Source: Colius striatus (Eukaryota; Chordata; Aves; Coliiformes; Coliidae). From it: a stretch of 64,000 bases of DNA. Shown one piece after another: positions 19,051 through 28,904 of the stretch; the first letter of the stretch is position 1; the number at the start of each line of letters is the position of its first letter. The notes below the pieces were generated by a model, which had not been told where the DNA came from, searched no databases, and was given only the letters and a program-made list of their open reading frames with translations. The stretch is taken from positions 137,374,171-137,438,170 of the forward strand of contig NC_084759.1 in assembly GCF_028858725.1 (NCBI RefSeq), given 5' to 3'. A program made the translations under genes and the position numbers.

Positions 19051-19345
19051 GTAACAGCCAAGCTGAAGTGCCTCCACACCAATGCATGCAATATGGGCAG
19101 CAAACAGGATGAGTTGGAAACCACCATGCTGCTAGAAAGCAATGACCTAGTTGCCATTATTGAAACTTGGTTGGATGAATCCCATGACTGGAGTAAAGCT
19201 ATCAATGGCTACAGGCTGTTCAGAAGTGACAAGAGAGGATGGAGGGGCAGAGGGGTTGTCTTCTGTGAAATGTGTTCACCTGATTTGTGTCAATGTGAAG
19301 CAATTCTGGGGCCCTGGGGTGAAAGGCGATCTTTGATCATTCTGT
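19051..19345 (+). mobile_element. CR1 LINE, endonuclease start
   Basis: The frame 19,093-19,359 carries LHTNACNMGSKQDELE, VAIIETWLDESHDWS and a GYRLFRSDKRG block: the first third of the CR1 ORF2 endonuclease. It lies downstream of, and in the same direction as, an RT segment that should follow it. Either a second CR1 copy is joined here, or one copy has been rearranged. Confidence 0.85.
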
Positions 19346-19770
19346 TTGTCCTTGTATAACCGCAGGCTTAAGAGAAGCAGGATTATATGTATATAGTTCC
19401 CACTTTTTGCAAGGGTTCCCCTTTATTTTTTTTTTCTTTTTCTTCAGTGGTTACCTAGTCCTTTTAGTAATGATATGGTGTTTGCAACATGTCTGTCAGC
19501 ATGACTCAGTACAATTTGGTTAAAAGTTTATTAAACCAGTTTTGGTGCTGGTTGTGTGATGCTGGGCAGAGGAAGTCTATTGGGTGCATGCGTAGGAAAT
19601 AGTTATGAATATGTATTAGCCTAGGAAATATAAGCCAAAATCGGGAGCTCTGCGGTGTGCATCTTGGTTGAACGGAGACTCCCAGCGCATCCAGTGCTGT
19701 TTGCTTGCCTCTATTCGCTTAATAAATCGTAAGTTTAATTGGAATCCTGTTTGACCTTCTATGTCAAGAA
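19346..19770 (+). mobile_element. LTR-like segment, family C copy 1
   Basis: A TATA-like aaatataagcc at 19,627 is followed about 90 bases later by ccagtgctgtttgcttgcctctattcgcttaataaat (AATAAA at 19,720). This closely parallels cccagcgctgttttgctta and gcttgcttaataaat at 53,265-53,305 in the solo LTR at 52,875. Both edges are uncertain. Confidence 0.5.
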
Positions 19771-20070
19771 ATGGATAGATTGTGAAGAGCTGTATCTGAA
19801 GAATAGCCATGAGCAGATTGAAAGCTTACGGGTAAGAATTAGAGACCAAGCCAACAAAGGGAAGACAACTACAAGCTGTCTGATCAAGGTGGGCCTACTG
19901 ATGAAGCCTTCTTTCGTCAGCTGCAGGAGGCAGCACAGTTGCAGGCTCTCATCCTGATGAACATCTCTTGGAAAAGTAGCATGGTAAGCTGGAGACAGTC
20001 CGGGACTTTTGTTACTCTCTCTGCCCTCTTGACCTTCCTGTTACCCCAGACATATCAAAGCATCAGATTG

Positions 20071-20264
20071 TGCCTGTCTGAGACGGAGTTAATTTTCCTA
20101 ACAGCAGCCCATAGCTGTATTTTGTAGCTAGAAAGGTGTTGATAACACACTAATATTTCAGTTGTTGCTGAGCATCAAGATTGTCTCTCCAATTCCTTCC
20201 CCTTAAAAGCCAGAAAGCTGGGGATATTACCATGACATCTGACACAAACTGACCAAAGGGATAT
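20071..20264 (+). mobile_element. LTR fragment (ERVL-type, family D)
   Basis: tgcctgtctgagacggagttaattttcctaac, with gtagctagaaaggtgttgataacacactaatatttcagttgttgctgag, matches the start of a widespread avian ERVL LTR type as I remember it. It also shares ccaaagggatattc with family A LTRs. It is cut at 20,264 by CR1. Confidence 0.55.
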
Positions 20265-20505
20265 TCACAGAATCAAAGAATGGTTGAGGTTAGAAGGGGC
20301 CTTCAGAAGTCATCTGGTTCAACCACTCTTCTCAAGTAAGGCCACCTAGATCAGGACTCTGTCCAGACACCTTCTGAATACCTCCAAAGATGGAGACTCC
20401 ACAACATCACTGGGCAAGCTGTGCCACTGCTTGGTTAACCTCACAGCTAAATATTTTCCAGATGTTCATACAGAACCTCCTGGTTTCAGTTTTGTGATGG
20501 ATTTG
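20265..20505 (-). mobile_element. CR1 LINE 3' end, antisense
   Basis: cacagaatcaaagaatggttgaggttagaaggggcc is the CR1 3' UTR read backwards. The C-terminal codons (ctccaaagatggagactccacaac, then a gccactgcttggttaacctcac block) are also present. The copy is truncated at its 5' side near 20,505. Confidence 0.9.
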
Positions 20506-22547
20506 TGTGGAGCCACATTTTGCTTGGTAACAGAGGGAGAGGGCTGCAGTGCTGCCCCCTAAAAGCACTTCTTGAAACTTCCTCTGGCTCTGAGGCAGAC
20601 CCACCTCTGGCCTGGCCAGGCCAATGTAGCACCTCTGGCATCACTATTTAAGAAGGAGAATCTATAGCGCATAGAAGGAGATGGAAGGGTGGGACAAGTT
20701 GGAGGTGACCATGTAGACTCCATGAGGAGGAAGGAGAGTGGTGCATTGGACTGGAAATTTCCCTGCAGCCTGCAGCAAGTGTGCAGACTGTCTGTCTTAT
20801 GCAAGCCACAGTGGGCAATGGTGGGATTGATAGTCACCAGCAGCTCCAGGAGGATCCTATGCCTGACGGGGTGATTGCTCCTGGATGGGCAGGAGATGGT
20901 GTGAGGTGGTGGCCATGGCACAGGCTGTGCTGGAGTGCCTGAGGGCTGCAGAGACTCACACAGGAGGTGGAGAGAAGCTGCAGCCCTCAGGACGAACACA
21001 AGTCAAAATGGCCGGTGTAGGGCTGCCTAACCTGTGGGAGACCCTGCGCTGGAACAGGGAGGATCAGCAAGGAGTCTGTCTGCCTTGATGAGAGACAAGT
21101 AGCAGGAGCCATTGGGAAAGGACTGACAGAAACCCCCATTCCCTGCCCCTTGTGCTGCTCAGGAAGAGAGGAGGTAAAGACACCAGATCAGGTGCCTGAG
21201 CCCAGGAAGAAGGGAGAGGTGAGGGAAAGGTGATCTTAAAAGGCTGATTGTGCCCTTCATCATCATCCTGTTCTGCATGTCGTTTTGGCACCCCAGATGG
21301 GATGTGCTCTGCTCAGCTGCAGGACTGACTGAGGAACGGATGTCCTAGTCGCTGCCAGAGTTTTTTTTCTCAGAGGAACTCCGTTCCCAGCCGCTCACTG
21401 CAAAAGCAGACAATGACCGTCTATTCTGCGGACAAGGTATGTGAAAGAGAGACATGGGACTGCAGTTGGGGCAATCAAGTAAGTTGCACAGAGACATCTG
21501 GCGCACGACAGAGTCCCCGTATAGGTGTAAGTTGGGAAGAACCTTGGCATTTGGGGGAGGTTACTTGGTATTCGTAACTCAGAGGTCCCAGTTGGCATTT
21601 GGTAGAGGGTACCTGGTTTTTGTAACTCAGACATCCCAGTCGAGATTTTGGGGGGAAGGGGGGGTTGTTGATCACAGGGTGTGATCCAATAATCCAATGG
21701 CCCCCGTATCCGGGCTGCTGAAGGGATAATAACTGGTGTAATAATAATAATAATAGTATTGTGGTGTTGGAAGTACCCAGGCTTATTTTTGTTTGAAAGA
21801 TTAATGGATATTGTTGATATAGTGGTTAAAATTGTGAGTTGAGTGTTTGAGTGAATGAGATGCAGCCTGACTGCGAAGTGAGTGCGGAGTCCTTATCTGC
21901 GGCTCCCTATCTCTGCGAGGAGACCAGCTGGAGATGATGAAGTGTGAGAAGTAGCTGTAGGGTTTGTTAACTTGTTTATATGTTTAATGCAAATCAAGGG
22001 GGTCAAGAAATATATTTTAATAGCACTATTTTACTTGATTGAGATAGAGAACAAGAACAAGGAATGAGAACAAGAAATTTGCCGATGGCTTCAACTTCCT
22101 GGCGTTACGGAATTAAGGAGAACTTCATATTCCCCTTGGAGAAAGAGAGAAAGTTCTACCCTGGATGGAAGGGTCGGGACTGTGCAGGTGCCAGGGGTCT
22201 GCCTAGCGTTTGCATGTGGCTTGTGTGGTGAAGGGGGAGGAGAAAAGAACACCAGGATCAAGACTTTGAGCCCGGGAAGAGTGGAGTAAGGAGAAGGTGG
22301 TCTTAAAGGGCTGGTTGTGCTCTTCATCATTGTACCACTCTGTGTTGTTTTGTGTTTGTTACGGGGTTTTATGTTTTATTTTAGTTGGTGGTGGATTAAA
22401 TTATTTTCTGTTTTCTTCCCCAAGCCGAGTAGCCTTGTCAGTTTTCCAGGGACCATAAGACCTCTCTGCCCCTTGGCAATTCTCAAGTCTTGGTACTTGA
22501 GTCTAATTGTGGTCTTTTGGCCCTTGATGGGCCTAAACCACCACATT
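20506..22547 (+). other. LTR and leader debris, unassigned
   Basis: No convincing gene. A TATA-like catcactatttaagaaggagaatc at about 20,639 and GC-rich flanks look like an LTR. Segments 21,174-21,300 and 22,241-22,360 are diverged copies of one another (both have agcccaggaaga/agcccgggaaga, then tggtcttaaa or tgatcttaaa, then ttcatcat), so two LTRs of one small family probably bracket about 1 kb. Further simple features are (ata)n at 21,737-21,757 and a tandem repeat at 21,543-21,660. Confidence 0.4.
21543..21660 (+). repeat. Tandem repeat, about 50-base unit
   Basis: A unit of ttggcatttgg, an aggttacttggta or agggtacctggtt block, then ttgtaactcaga and tcccagt occurs twice, with a third partial copy (start cgagattttgggg). 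The units differ by substitutions. It sits in a leader-like part of the LTR debris. Confidence 0.6.
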
Positions 22548-22852
22548 TGGCACCCAGTGTGGAGCTGGAGGTATTGGAGAATGGCATTTGAGATAGTTAA
22601 TTGGGAGTGATAATGGACAAAAAAGACAACTGGGCAGGGTTGTGTTTAGGGGTGGATTATATAGGAGTTGTCGTTCTGCTGTTGAATATGTGTACTGTAT
22701 TTATGCATTATGTGTATGTCATCCATTTACTTTCACAAGGAAGTGTTTGATTCTGTTTGATCTAAGTTATTGTGAGGTGATTTGAGAAGATGATTCAGAT
22801 TTCCTTGATATTTTCTTGAATAAGTGATTCACAGAGGTGAGGGGTGGAATGC
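22548..22852 (+). mobile_element. Short LTR-element internal region, copy 2, with primer-binding site
   Basis: tggcacccagtgtggagc (22,548-22,565) lies two bases after an LTR-like ccaca end and resembles the primer-binding sites at 14,782 and 24,189. Non-coding sequence follows, homologous to 1,546-1,851, ending in the purine tract agaggtgaggggtggaa. An LTR-like TG start (tgccatggtttaaggagg) follows at 22,853. The whole internal region is about 300 bases with no frame, so a non-autonomous LTR element is likely. Confidence 0.5.
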
Positions 22853-23303
22853 CATGGTTTAAGGAGGAGCCCACTTGCCCTAAGGAGGGAAGGGCTGCGG
22901 AGGCCATCAGGAGTGGACTGACTGCATTCTTTGCCCTCCTGAGCCATTCAGTGGGGGAGGAGTCTCATCTTCCAGTCAGATAGAGAGAGATTCCCTGTTT
23001 GGAGTACCCTCATTTGGGACACATTGTGTGGGTGGAGCTGGAGTATGTTTCTTGCCAATACATGTGCAGTTGTGGTAGTGGAGTGAGGGATGTCGATTAC
23101 TCTGAACATCTATATTGGGCTATATTGGTGCCCTCCCCGGTGTGAGGAGAGCAAGGCAAAAATAAAAACTATTCCGTGGTTAGGAATTAAGATTACCAAT
23201 TTTGTGGAGCATCTCAGAGAAAGAATTAGAGAAGGATATTTGGAGGTGCAAAAAAATATGTAGGGAAAAGATTACCCAAACAACTCAGTGAATGGTTAAA
23301 ATA
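22853..23303 (+). other. Probable LTR and leader upstream of class I gag
   Basis: It begins with TG after a purine tract and contains no frame. The last part (23,190-23,303) is a leader in front of a gag-type start. I cannot place the LTR end or a primer-binding site with confidence. Confidence 0.35.
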
Positions 23304-23629
23304 ATGGGAAGCACTCAGAGTGTGACTGTTAAGAAGAGCCCATTAGGATGTATATTGGCATATTGGAAAAAATTGATGGGGACCTGGGGAACCTACCCCA
23401 GCAGATCCACTGGTTACACTAAGGCTAGGGAAAAATAAAAAACAAGTGGAATTTATAATAGACACAGGGGCAACTTTTTTGGTCCTAAATCAAGAACTAG
23501 TACCATTAAGTGATGATTATGTTATGGTGACGGGAGCCACTGGTCAATGTGAAATGTCATATTTTTTTGAACTCTTAACGTACAAGTTGGGAAAGCAAGG
23601 AGGATTTCACAGGTTCCTGTATATGCCTA
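23304..23629 (+). pseudogene. Class I (gamma-like) ERV gag start fused by deletion to protease
   Basis: A gag-type start at 23,304 reads MGSTQSVTVKKSPLGC, the Gly2 (myristoylation-type) opening of a gamma matrix protein. After about 30 codons the sequence jumps into protease: EPTPADPLVTLRLG, then the active-site IIDTGA at 23,455-23,472, and a flap-like GATGQCE. Most of gag is therefore deleted. The protease frame is cut at 23,629 by provirus 2 and continues in frame at 28,905 (GRDLLEQL), past one copy of the gccta target site. The Asp-Thr-Gly triad is intact. Confidence 0.8.
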
Positions 23630-24185
23630 TGTAGTGGGTCTGGGATGGTAGTGATTTTCCACAGCAGCTCTTGCAGTGCTGTGCTTACTGTTGATATCAA
23701 TATTATGACTACTGCTCGCACAGAATCAGGGCTGTCCCTCCAGCATTCCTTTCCCCACCTTCACCAATTACTGTGGGTGGGCACAATCTTGGGAGGTACC
23801 ACAGCCAGAACAGCTGACCCAGGCTGACCAAGGAGATATTCCGTACCATATGACGTCAGCTCAGTAATATAAACTGCGGGAGAGGAGCAGGAAGGGGAGG
23901 CAAGATTCATTTCTGGCCTTCCAAAAGCAACCGCTATGCGTACAGAAGCCCTGCTTCTCAGGAGGTGGCCAGACATCGCTGCTGATGGGAAGTAGAGAGT
24001 AACAGCTTTATTTGCTCTTGCTTCACTTCCCGCGCGCGCGGCTTTGCTGCTTCTTTATTAAACTGCTTTTATCTCAACCCACAAGACTCTCATCTTATTT
24101 TCTCCCTTTCCTTGGCTTGACGAGGAGGTGGGGGATAGAGCAGTGTGGTGGGCACCTGGCATCTAGCCAGGGTCAAACTACCACA
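23630..24185 (+). mobile_element. LTR family A, copy 3: 5' LTR of ERVL-type provirus 2
   Basis: TG start (tgtagtgggtctgggatgg) and CA end (ctaccaca), 556 bases. It has a TATA-like taatataaact at 23,867, the poly(A) region tttattaaactgc at 24,055, and a U5 that includes gggcacctggcatctagcc. The left flank gccta (23,625-23,629) is repeated at 28,900-28,904. Confidence 0.9.
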
Positions 24186-24188
24186 ATG

Positions 24189-24206
24189 TGGCACCCAATG
24201 TCGGGC
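24189..24206 (+). promoter_or_regulatory. Primer-binding site, ERVL-type provirus 2
   Basis: tggcacccaatgtcgggc lies three bases after the LTR end. It is a decayed relative of the site at 14,782 (tRNA-Lys-type by comparison, tentative). Confidence 0.7.
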
Positions 24207-24230
24207 GAGATTATAGCAGTTTTACATTAA

Positions 24231-24581
24231 ATGCATTGTAATTATAGTAAGCTAATGAGTGCAAAGTTCCTGTGCTGGTCACAGAGCCTTGCTGTAATGC
24301 AGCTAATCTTTCACTTTATAATGTTTAGGAACATGCTGCTACTAACACTGACTCTGTGCTGTGCTCTAACCTTGATAGCTTTGCTAAGTTGGCTGTATGA
24401 TTTTGTGAAAAGGATGAAAGGGCCTGGGAACATGATGGCCCAAATAATAATTGTGAATCTCCTTCTGTTACTGATGGATTTACTATGCTGTGGGAGCTAT
24501 CTTGTGGAGGTCATGGGGCAACACACCTCTTTCCCCTCAACTCGGACTGATGTAGACAATTATGTTATACAGACTTCCTAG
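24231..24581 (+). CDS. Pre-gag ORF with membrane spans, ERVL-type provirus 2
   Basis: A 116-codon frame begins 24 bases after the primer-binding site. An internal Met at residue 9 is an alternative start. Hydrophobic spans lie at about residues 20-32, 34-56 and 70-90, with a basic FVKRMKG linker between the second and third. A polar tail follows. Position, topology and the KRMK linker match the ORF at 14,887-15,219 of provirus 1, although overall identity is low. gag begins only at about 24,865, after a stretch with stops. No known retroviral domain is recognised. It could be an accessory or leader protein or a decayed frame. Confidence 0.4.
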   Translation: MHCNYSKLMSAKFLCWSQSLAVMQLIFHFIMFRNMLLLTLTLCCALTLIALLSWLYDFVKRMKGPGNMMAQIIIVNLLLLLMDLLCCGSYLVEVMGQHTSFPSTRTDVDNYVIQTS

Positions 24582-24864
24582 GCCCTTAGACACCCTTACA
24601 TGAGAGTTGTAATATTACTAATTAATATGGCTGGTATATTACATATTTTGTGGAATCTGGACTCATCTGGGTATCAGAGAGGACAAATTTGGGATGGAAA
24701 GATGTTAAAATGCCCCCTGAAGTGGCCAGTCCCTGGGTGGCAGGGTGTGTGGATGAATTTGGGCAAATTCCTAGGACGGTTATCACCTCCTGTAACCTAG
24801 GATTTTATACCTGAACAGATAAAAACCCCCGCTTTACTGGCATGCCACCTGATAGAAGGGTGTC

Positions 24865-25464
24865 TTGCCTACCCCAATGAGGCCCATGAGATTCAGGCAC
24901 TATACTGCCTACCGAGCCGCACTCCAGTCCTCTCAGAGAACTATGGTTGAAGTGGAAACTCAAACTGTATCTGAGACCACCGTGGTTGAGTTAGGGAATC
25001 AAACAACAACCACAGTGGTTGCCCCAGTAGTGAAAAAGAAACAGTGGATAAGGAGGTCAACAAGTCCGTATCATCAATTAGTAAGGGCAGAAGAGGAGGA
25101 AGAGGAAAGGTTAGAAGAAGAAGCTGGTCCTTCAGTAAGGAGATCAGGAGAAGGAGTGAAAGAAATCAAAAAGAAAATAGAAACTACTCTGTCCCTGACC
25201 TCATCAGAAATTCAAGATATGAGAAAAGATTACAGTCGCCAGCCAGGTGAGCGGATTGGTGCCTGGCTGCTCCGATGTTGGGATAATGGGGCTGACAGTC
25301 AGCAATTGGAAGGTAGAGAAGCCCAACAGCTGGGATCTCTTGCTAGGGACCGAGGAATTGATAGAGGCATTGGAAAGAAGACCTCAATTTGCAGTCTCTG
25401 GAAACAGCTCCTCTCAAGTGTAAGGGCAAGATACCCATTCAAGGAAGATCTCGTAAATGCCTGA
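24865..25464 (+). pseudogene. ERVL-type gag, provirus 2, N-terminal two thirds
   Basis: The 199-codon frame has an N-terminal Thr/Val-rich part and KKKQWIRRS near residue 53, followed by a strongly acidic run (six Glu around residue 75). The conserved avian ERVL gag block comes next: QDMRKDYSRQPGE (about 136), WLLRCWDNGA (about 153), EAQQLGSLARDRGID (about 171) and YPFKED (about 192). A premature stop at 25,464 replaces the expected continuation, which reappears in frames 25,465-26,040. gag forms the virion core; this copy is broken. Confidence 0.75.
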
Positions 25465-26040
25465 GGAAAGTGGACTAGAGCAGATGAAGGCATCCAGTAC
25501 CTAAAGGAATTAGCTGTGCTGGAAGCCATCTCTGGTGATCTAGATAATGCTGAGGCCTCCACAGATCCAGACAATGTCCAGTGTACATGGGCCATGTTGA
25601 GGAAAGTGATTCAGAGTGCCCTAGCTACGTATTCTAATATCTTGGCAATGGTGTATCACCCAGAAATGGATATACCAACAGTGGAGAGAATATCTTCTTG
25701 GTTGCAAAACTATGAAGAGAGCCTCTGCACCTCCTCACCAGTGTGGGATGATGGTCTGACTGTCAGAACTGCCTCAAGTATTCGGTCATCCACTGCCCCG
25801 ACCAGGGGAAAAGGAAGTCCCAGACGTATGAGTACACCATGAAATGAACTCTGGCTCTTTTTGCGTGGCCAAGGAGAGGATATGAGGAAATGGGATGGTG
25901 AACCCACTTTTAAGCTGGAAGCTCGTGTACGTGAACTAAGAGGGATGACAGCTGTTAAAAAAGGATCACCCAAGAGGGCTGTCAGCATAGTAGCTTCCAG
26001 AACAAAAGAAGACAATCAGCAAAACTCATTCCCCATTTAG
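25465..26040 (+). pseudogene. ERVL-type gag, provirus 2, C-terminal part
   Basis: GKWTRADEGIQYLKELAVLEAI, then DPDNVQCTWAMLRKVI (25,516-25,842), continue gag after the stop. A shifted frame then gives LFLRGQGEDMRKWDGEP and LEARVRELRGMT (25,850-25,950). Stops at 26,038-26,043 precede RT. The gag C-terminus, protease and RT N-terminus appear deleted. Confidence 0.7.
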
Positions 26041-26049
26041 TAGTCCCAT

Positions 26050-26728
26050 ATAGCCTGTGAAAAAATCTGATGGGTGGAGGCTAACAGTAGACTATCGTGG
26101 CCTGAATGAAGTCACACCACCACTGAGTGCTGCTGTACCAGACATGTTAGAGCTCCAGTATGAACTGGAGTCAAAAGCAGCCAACTGGTATGCTACTATT
26201 GACATCGCCAATGCATTTTTCTCAATTCCTTTGGCAGCAGAGTGTAGGCCACAATTTGTGTTCACATGAAGAGGTGTCCAATATACCTGGAATAGATTGC
26301 CCCAGAGGTGGAAACATAGTCCTACCATTTGTCATGGTCTAATCCAAGCTGTGCTGGAAATGGGTGATGCCCCCAAACATTTACAGTACATTGATGACAT
26401 AATTGTATGGGGCAACAAGGCAGAAGAAGTGTTTGAGAAGGGGAAAAGAATAATTCAGATTCTCCTAAAAGCTGGTTTTGCTGTAAAAAGAAGCAAAGTA
26501 AAGGGACCTGCACAAGAAATCCACTTCTTGTGCATAAAATGGCAAGATGGGCATCGGCATGTGCCTATGGATGTTGTGAACAAAATAGCAACTATGTCTC
26601 AACCAACTAATAAGAAAGAAACACAAGCTTTCCTGGGCCTTGTGGCATTCTGGAGGATGCATATCTCAGGTTATAGTCAGCTTGTGAGTCCTCTTTTTAG
26701 AGTAACCAGAAAGAACTGTTTTGAGTAG
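26050..26728 (+). pseudogene. ERVL-type reverse transcriptase, provirus 2
   Basis: SDGWRLTVDYRGLNEVT (26,066 on) is RT motif 1. Next are WYATIDIANAFFSIPL with the first catalytic Asp near 26,200, and RPQFVFT followed by a stop (a W-to-stop change) at 26,267. GVQYTWNRLPQ comes next, then the catalytic YIDD box at 26,387-26,398. A thumb with a FLCIKW block and the linker QAFLGLVAFWR near 26,630 close the domain. YIDD and the WYATIDIANAFF motif fit class III/ERVL. One frameshift and several stops. Confidence 0.85.
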
Positions 26729-27359
26729 GGCCTTGAGCAACAACAAGCTTTTCAACAAATTAAACAAGAAATAGCTCGTGCAGTCGCCCTTGGGCCCATC
26801 CGTACAGGACCAGATGTGCAAAATATCCTCTATGCTGCCGCTGGAGAGCATGGTCTCACCTGGAGCCTCTGGCTGAAAACATCTGAGAAACCCGAGGTCA
26901 ACCATTAGGGTTTTGGAGCCGAGGATATCGAGGATCGGAAGCCCACTACACCCCAACTGAAAAAGAAATACTAGCAGCATATGAGGGACTTCGAGCTGCT
27001 TCAGAAGTCATTGGCACAGAATGTCTGCCTGTGCTACACTGGATGTTCAAAGGGAAAACCCCTTCTATACATCATGAAACCAGCGCTACGTGGAGTAAGT
27101 GGATGGCATTGATTACACAACGATCTTGGCTGGGGAAATCTAATCACCCAGGAATCCTAGAAGAGATCATGGACTGGCCAGAAGGCAGAGATTTTGGAAC
27201 ATTGCCTGAGGAAGTAGCTCGTGCCCAAGAGGCACCACTATATAATGAACTATCAGAAGATGAGAGGAATGGTGCTTTGTTTATCCTGCCACGTGGTAGG
27301 AAATCATCATAAGTGGAAAGCTGCTGTGTGGAGTCCTACACGATGAGTTGTTGAGGCCA
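26729..27359 (+). pseudogene. ERVL-type pol connection region, provirus 2
   Basis: Frames shift between QQAFQQIKQEIARAVALGP (26,740 on), PTEKEILAAYEGLRA-like remnants (26,950) and a tether region (27,031-27,312, with LGKSNHPGILEEIMDW). It links RT to RNase H. This is the part missing from provirus 1. Confidence 0.7.
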
Positions 27360-27760
27360 CTGAAGGAGAAGGTGAGTCGAGTCAGTTTGCTGAAGTGAAA
27401 GCCATCCAACTAGCTCTAGAAATTACAGAATGAGAGAGGTGGCCAGTACTCTATACTGACTCCTGGGTGGTGGCTAATGCCCAATGGGGATGGCTACAGC
27501 AACGGAAGGAGATCAACTGGCAGCGCAGGAGTAAACCCATCTGGGCTGCTGCATTGTGGCAAGACATTGCCACCCGGGTGGAAAACATGACTCTGAAAGT
27601 ACGTCATGTAGATGCTCACGTGCCCAAAAGCCGTGCCAATGAAGAACAATGGAACAACGAACAGGTAGACAAAGCTGCCAAAATTGAAGTAGCTCAGGTA
27701 GACCTAGTCTGGGAGCGTAAAGGTGATCTATTTATAGCTCAATGGGCCCATGAAACATAG
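27360..27760 (+). pseudogene. ERVL-type RNase H, provirus 2
   Basis: EGEGESSQFAEVKAIQLALE (second acidic residue) is followed by YTDSWVVANAQWGW with the third Asp (about 27,458). The frame 27,467-27,760 carries PIWAAALWQDIATRVE and VRHVDAHVPKSRANEEQ with the C-terminal His/Asp part, then VDKAAK. A stop at 27,758 separates it from integrase. Confidence 0.8.
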
Positions 27761-28545
27761 ATGGGCTCGTGATCAAGGAGTGGACTTGACCATGGAAGCC
27801 ATTACACAGGTCACCCATGAATGTGAAACATGTGCTGTAATCAAGCGAGCCACACAAATTAAGTCTCCCTGGAACAGAGGCCGATGGCTGGGTTTTCAAT
27901 ATGGTGAGGCCTGGCAAATTGACTATATTGGACTGCTACCACAAACACACCGAGGCAAGCGTTATATACTCACCATGGTTGAATCAACTACCGGTTGGTT
28001 GGAAACATACCCTGTAAACCATGCAACTGCCCGCAATACTGTCTTGGGTCTTGAAAGGCAAGTTTTGTGGCGACACAGTACTCCAGAAAGAATTGAATCA
28101 GACAATGGGACTCATTTTCAAAATAATCTCCTGGGCAAAGAAACATGGCATTGAGTGGATATACCACATCCCCTATCACCCACAAGCCTCTGGAAAGATT
28201 GAAAGATATAACAGATTACTAAAGACCATGTTGAGAGCACTGGGCAATGGGGCATGGAAGCAGTGGGATAAAAATTTGGCAGAAGCCACTTGGCTGGTTA
28301 ACAGCAGAGGTTCAACTAACCATCCTGGTCCTGCCCAAACAAAACCTCTACATATTGTGGAAGGAGATAAGGTCCCTGTAGTTCACCCAGGGAAATGGCT
28401 GGGTTGCACCTCCCATGGAAAAGGGCAAACCCATTCATGGGATTGTCTTTGCTCAGGGGCCTGGATGTACTTGGTGGGTGATGAGAAAGGATGGGGAAAC
28501 TCAATGTGTACCTCAAGGAGATTTAACCTTGGGGGAAAAATAACC
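27761..28545 (+). pseudogene. ERVL-type integrase, provirus 2, frameshifted
   Basis: The zinc domain shows DQGVDLTMEAITQVTHECETC. The core has WQIDYIGLLPQT (first Asp) and IESDNGTHF (second Asp), but a deletion after NNLL shifts the frame at about 28,130. The third catalytic Glu reappears in frame 28,021-28,569 (ASGKIERYN). The C-terminal PVVHPGKWLG block is also shifted. Homologous throughout to the open frame at 16,203-17,207. Confidence 0.85.
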
Positions 28546-28899
28546 TGTTATGTGAGTTGTCTGTTGTAGGTAATGAGGTATGAACTGCGCAAGAAACCGG
28601 ACAAGTGGACAAATCAAGCTGGTGCTGGTGCCCAACACTGAACACACTGTTTTCCCCTGGCCTGGATATCCATCATGAGGGATGAGACATAAGTTATGGC
28701 CTGCTCCAATGAACATCTGCAGAGAATGAAAGAGACAAGAATGTTGTTTGTTTGTTTGATGCAAGATGCAAGAGGGAATACAAGAATGGTATTTGTTGAA
28801 GAGTGAGGGTACTGGTTAATGAGAGTATATAAGAATGTATATGGGTGGTTAAGATGGTTTGTCTGGGCATGACATAAATGGTATAGAATAAGGGGTGGA
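28546..28899 (+). other. ERVL-type 3' internal region with polypurine tract, no LTR after it
   Basis: Non-coding. It ends gtatagaataaggggtgga, the same polypurine tract that leads into the 3' LTR at 17,711. Here the next bases are gccta (28,900-28,904) and host element sequence, so the 3' LTR is absent. Confidence 0.7.
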
Positions 28900-28904
28900 G
28901 CCTA

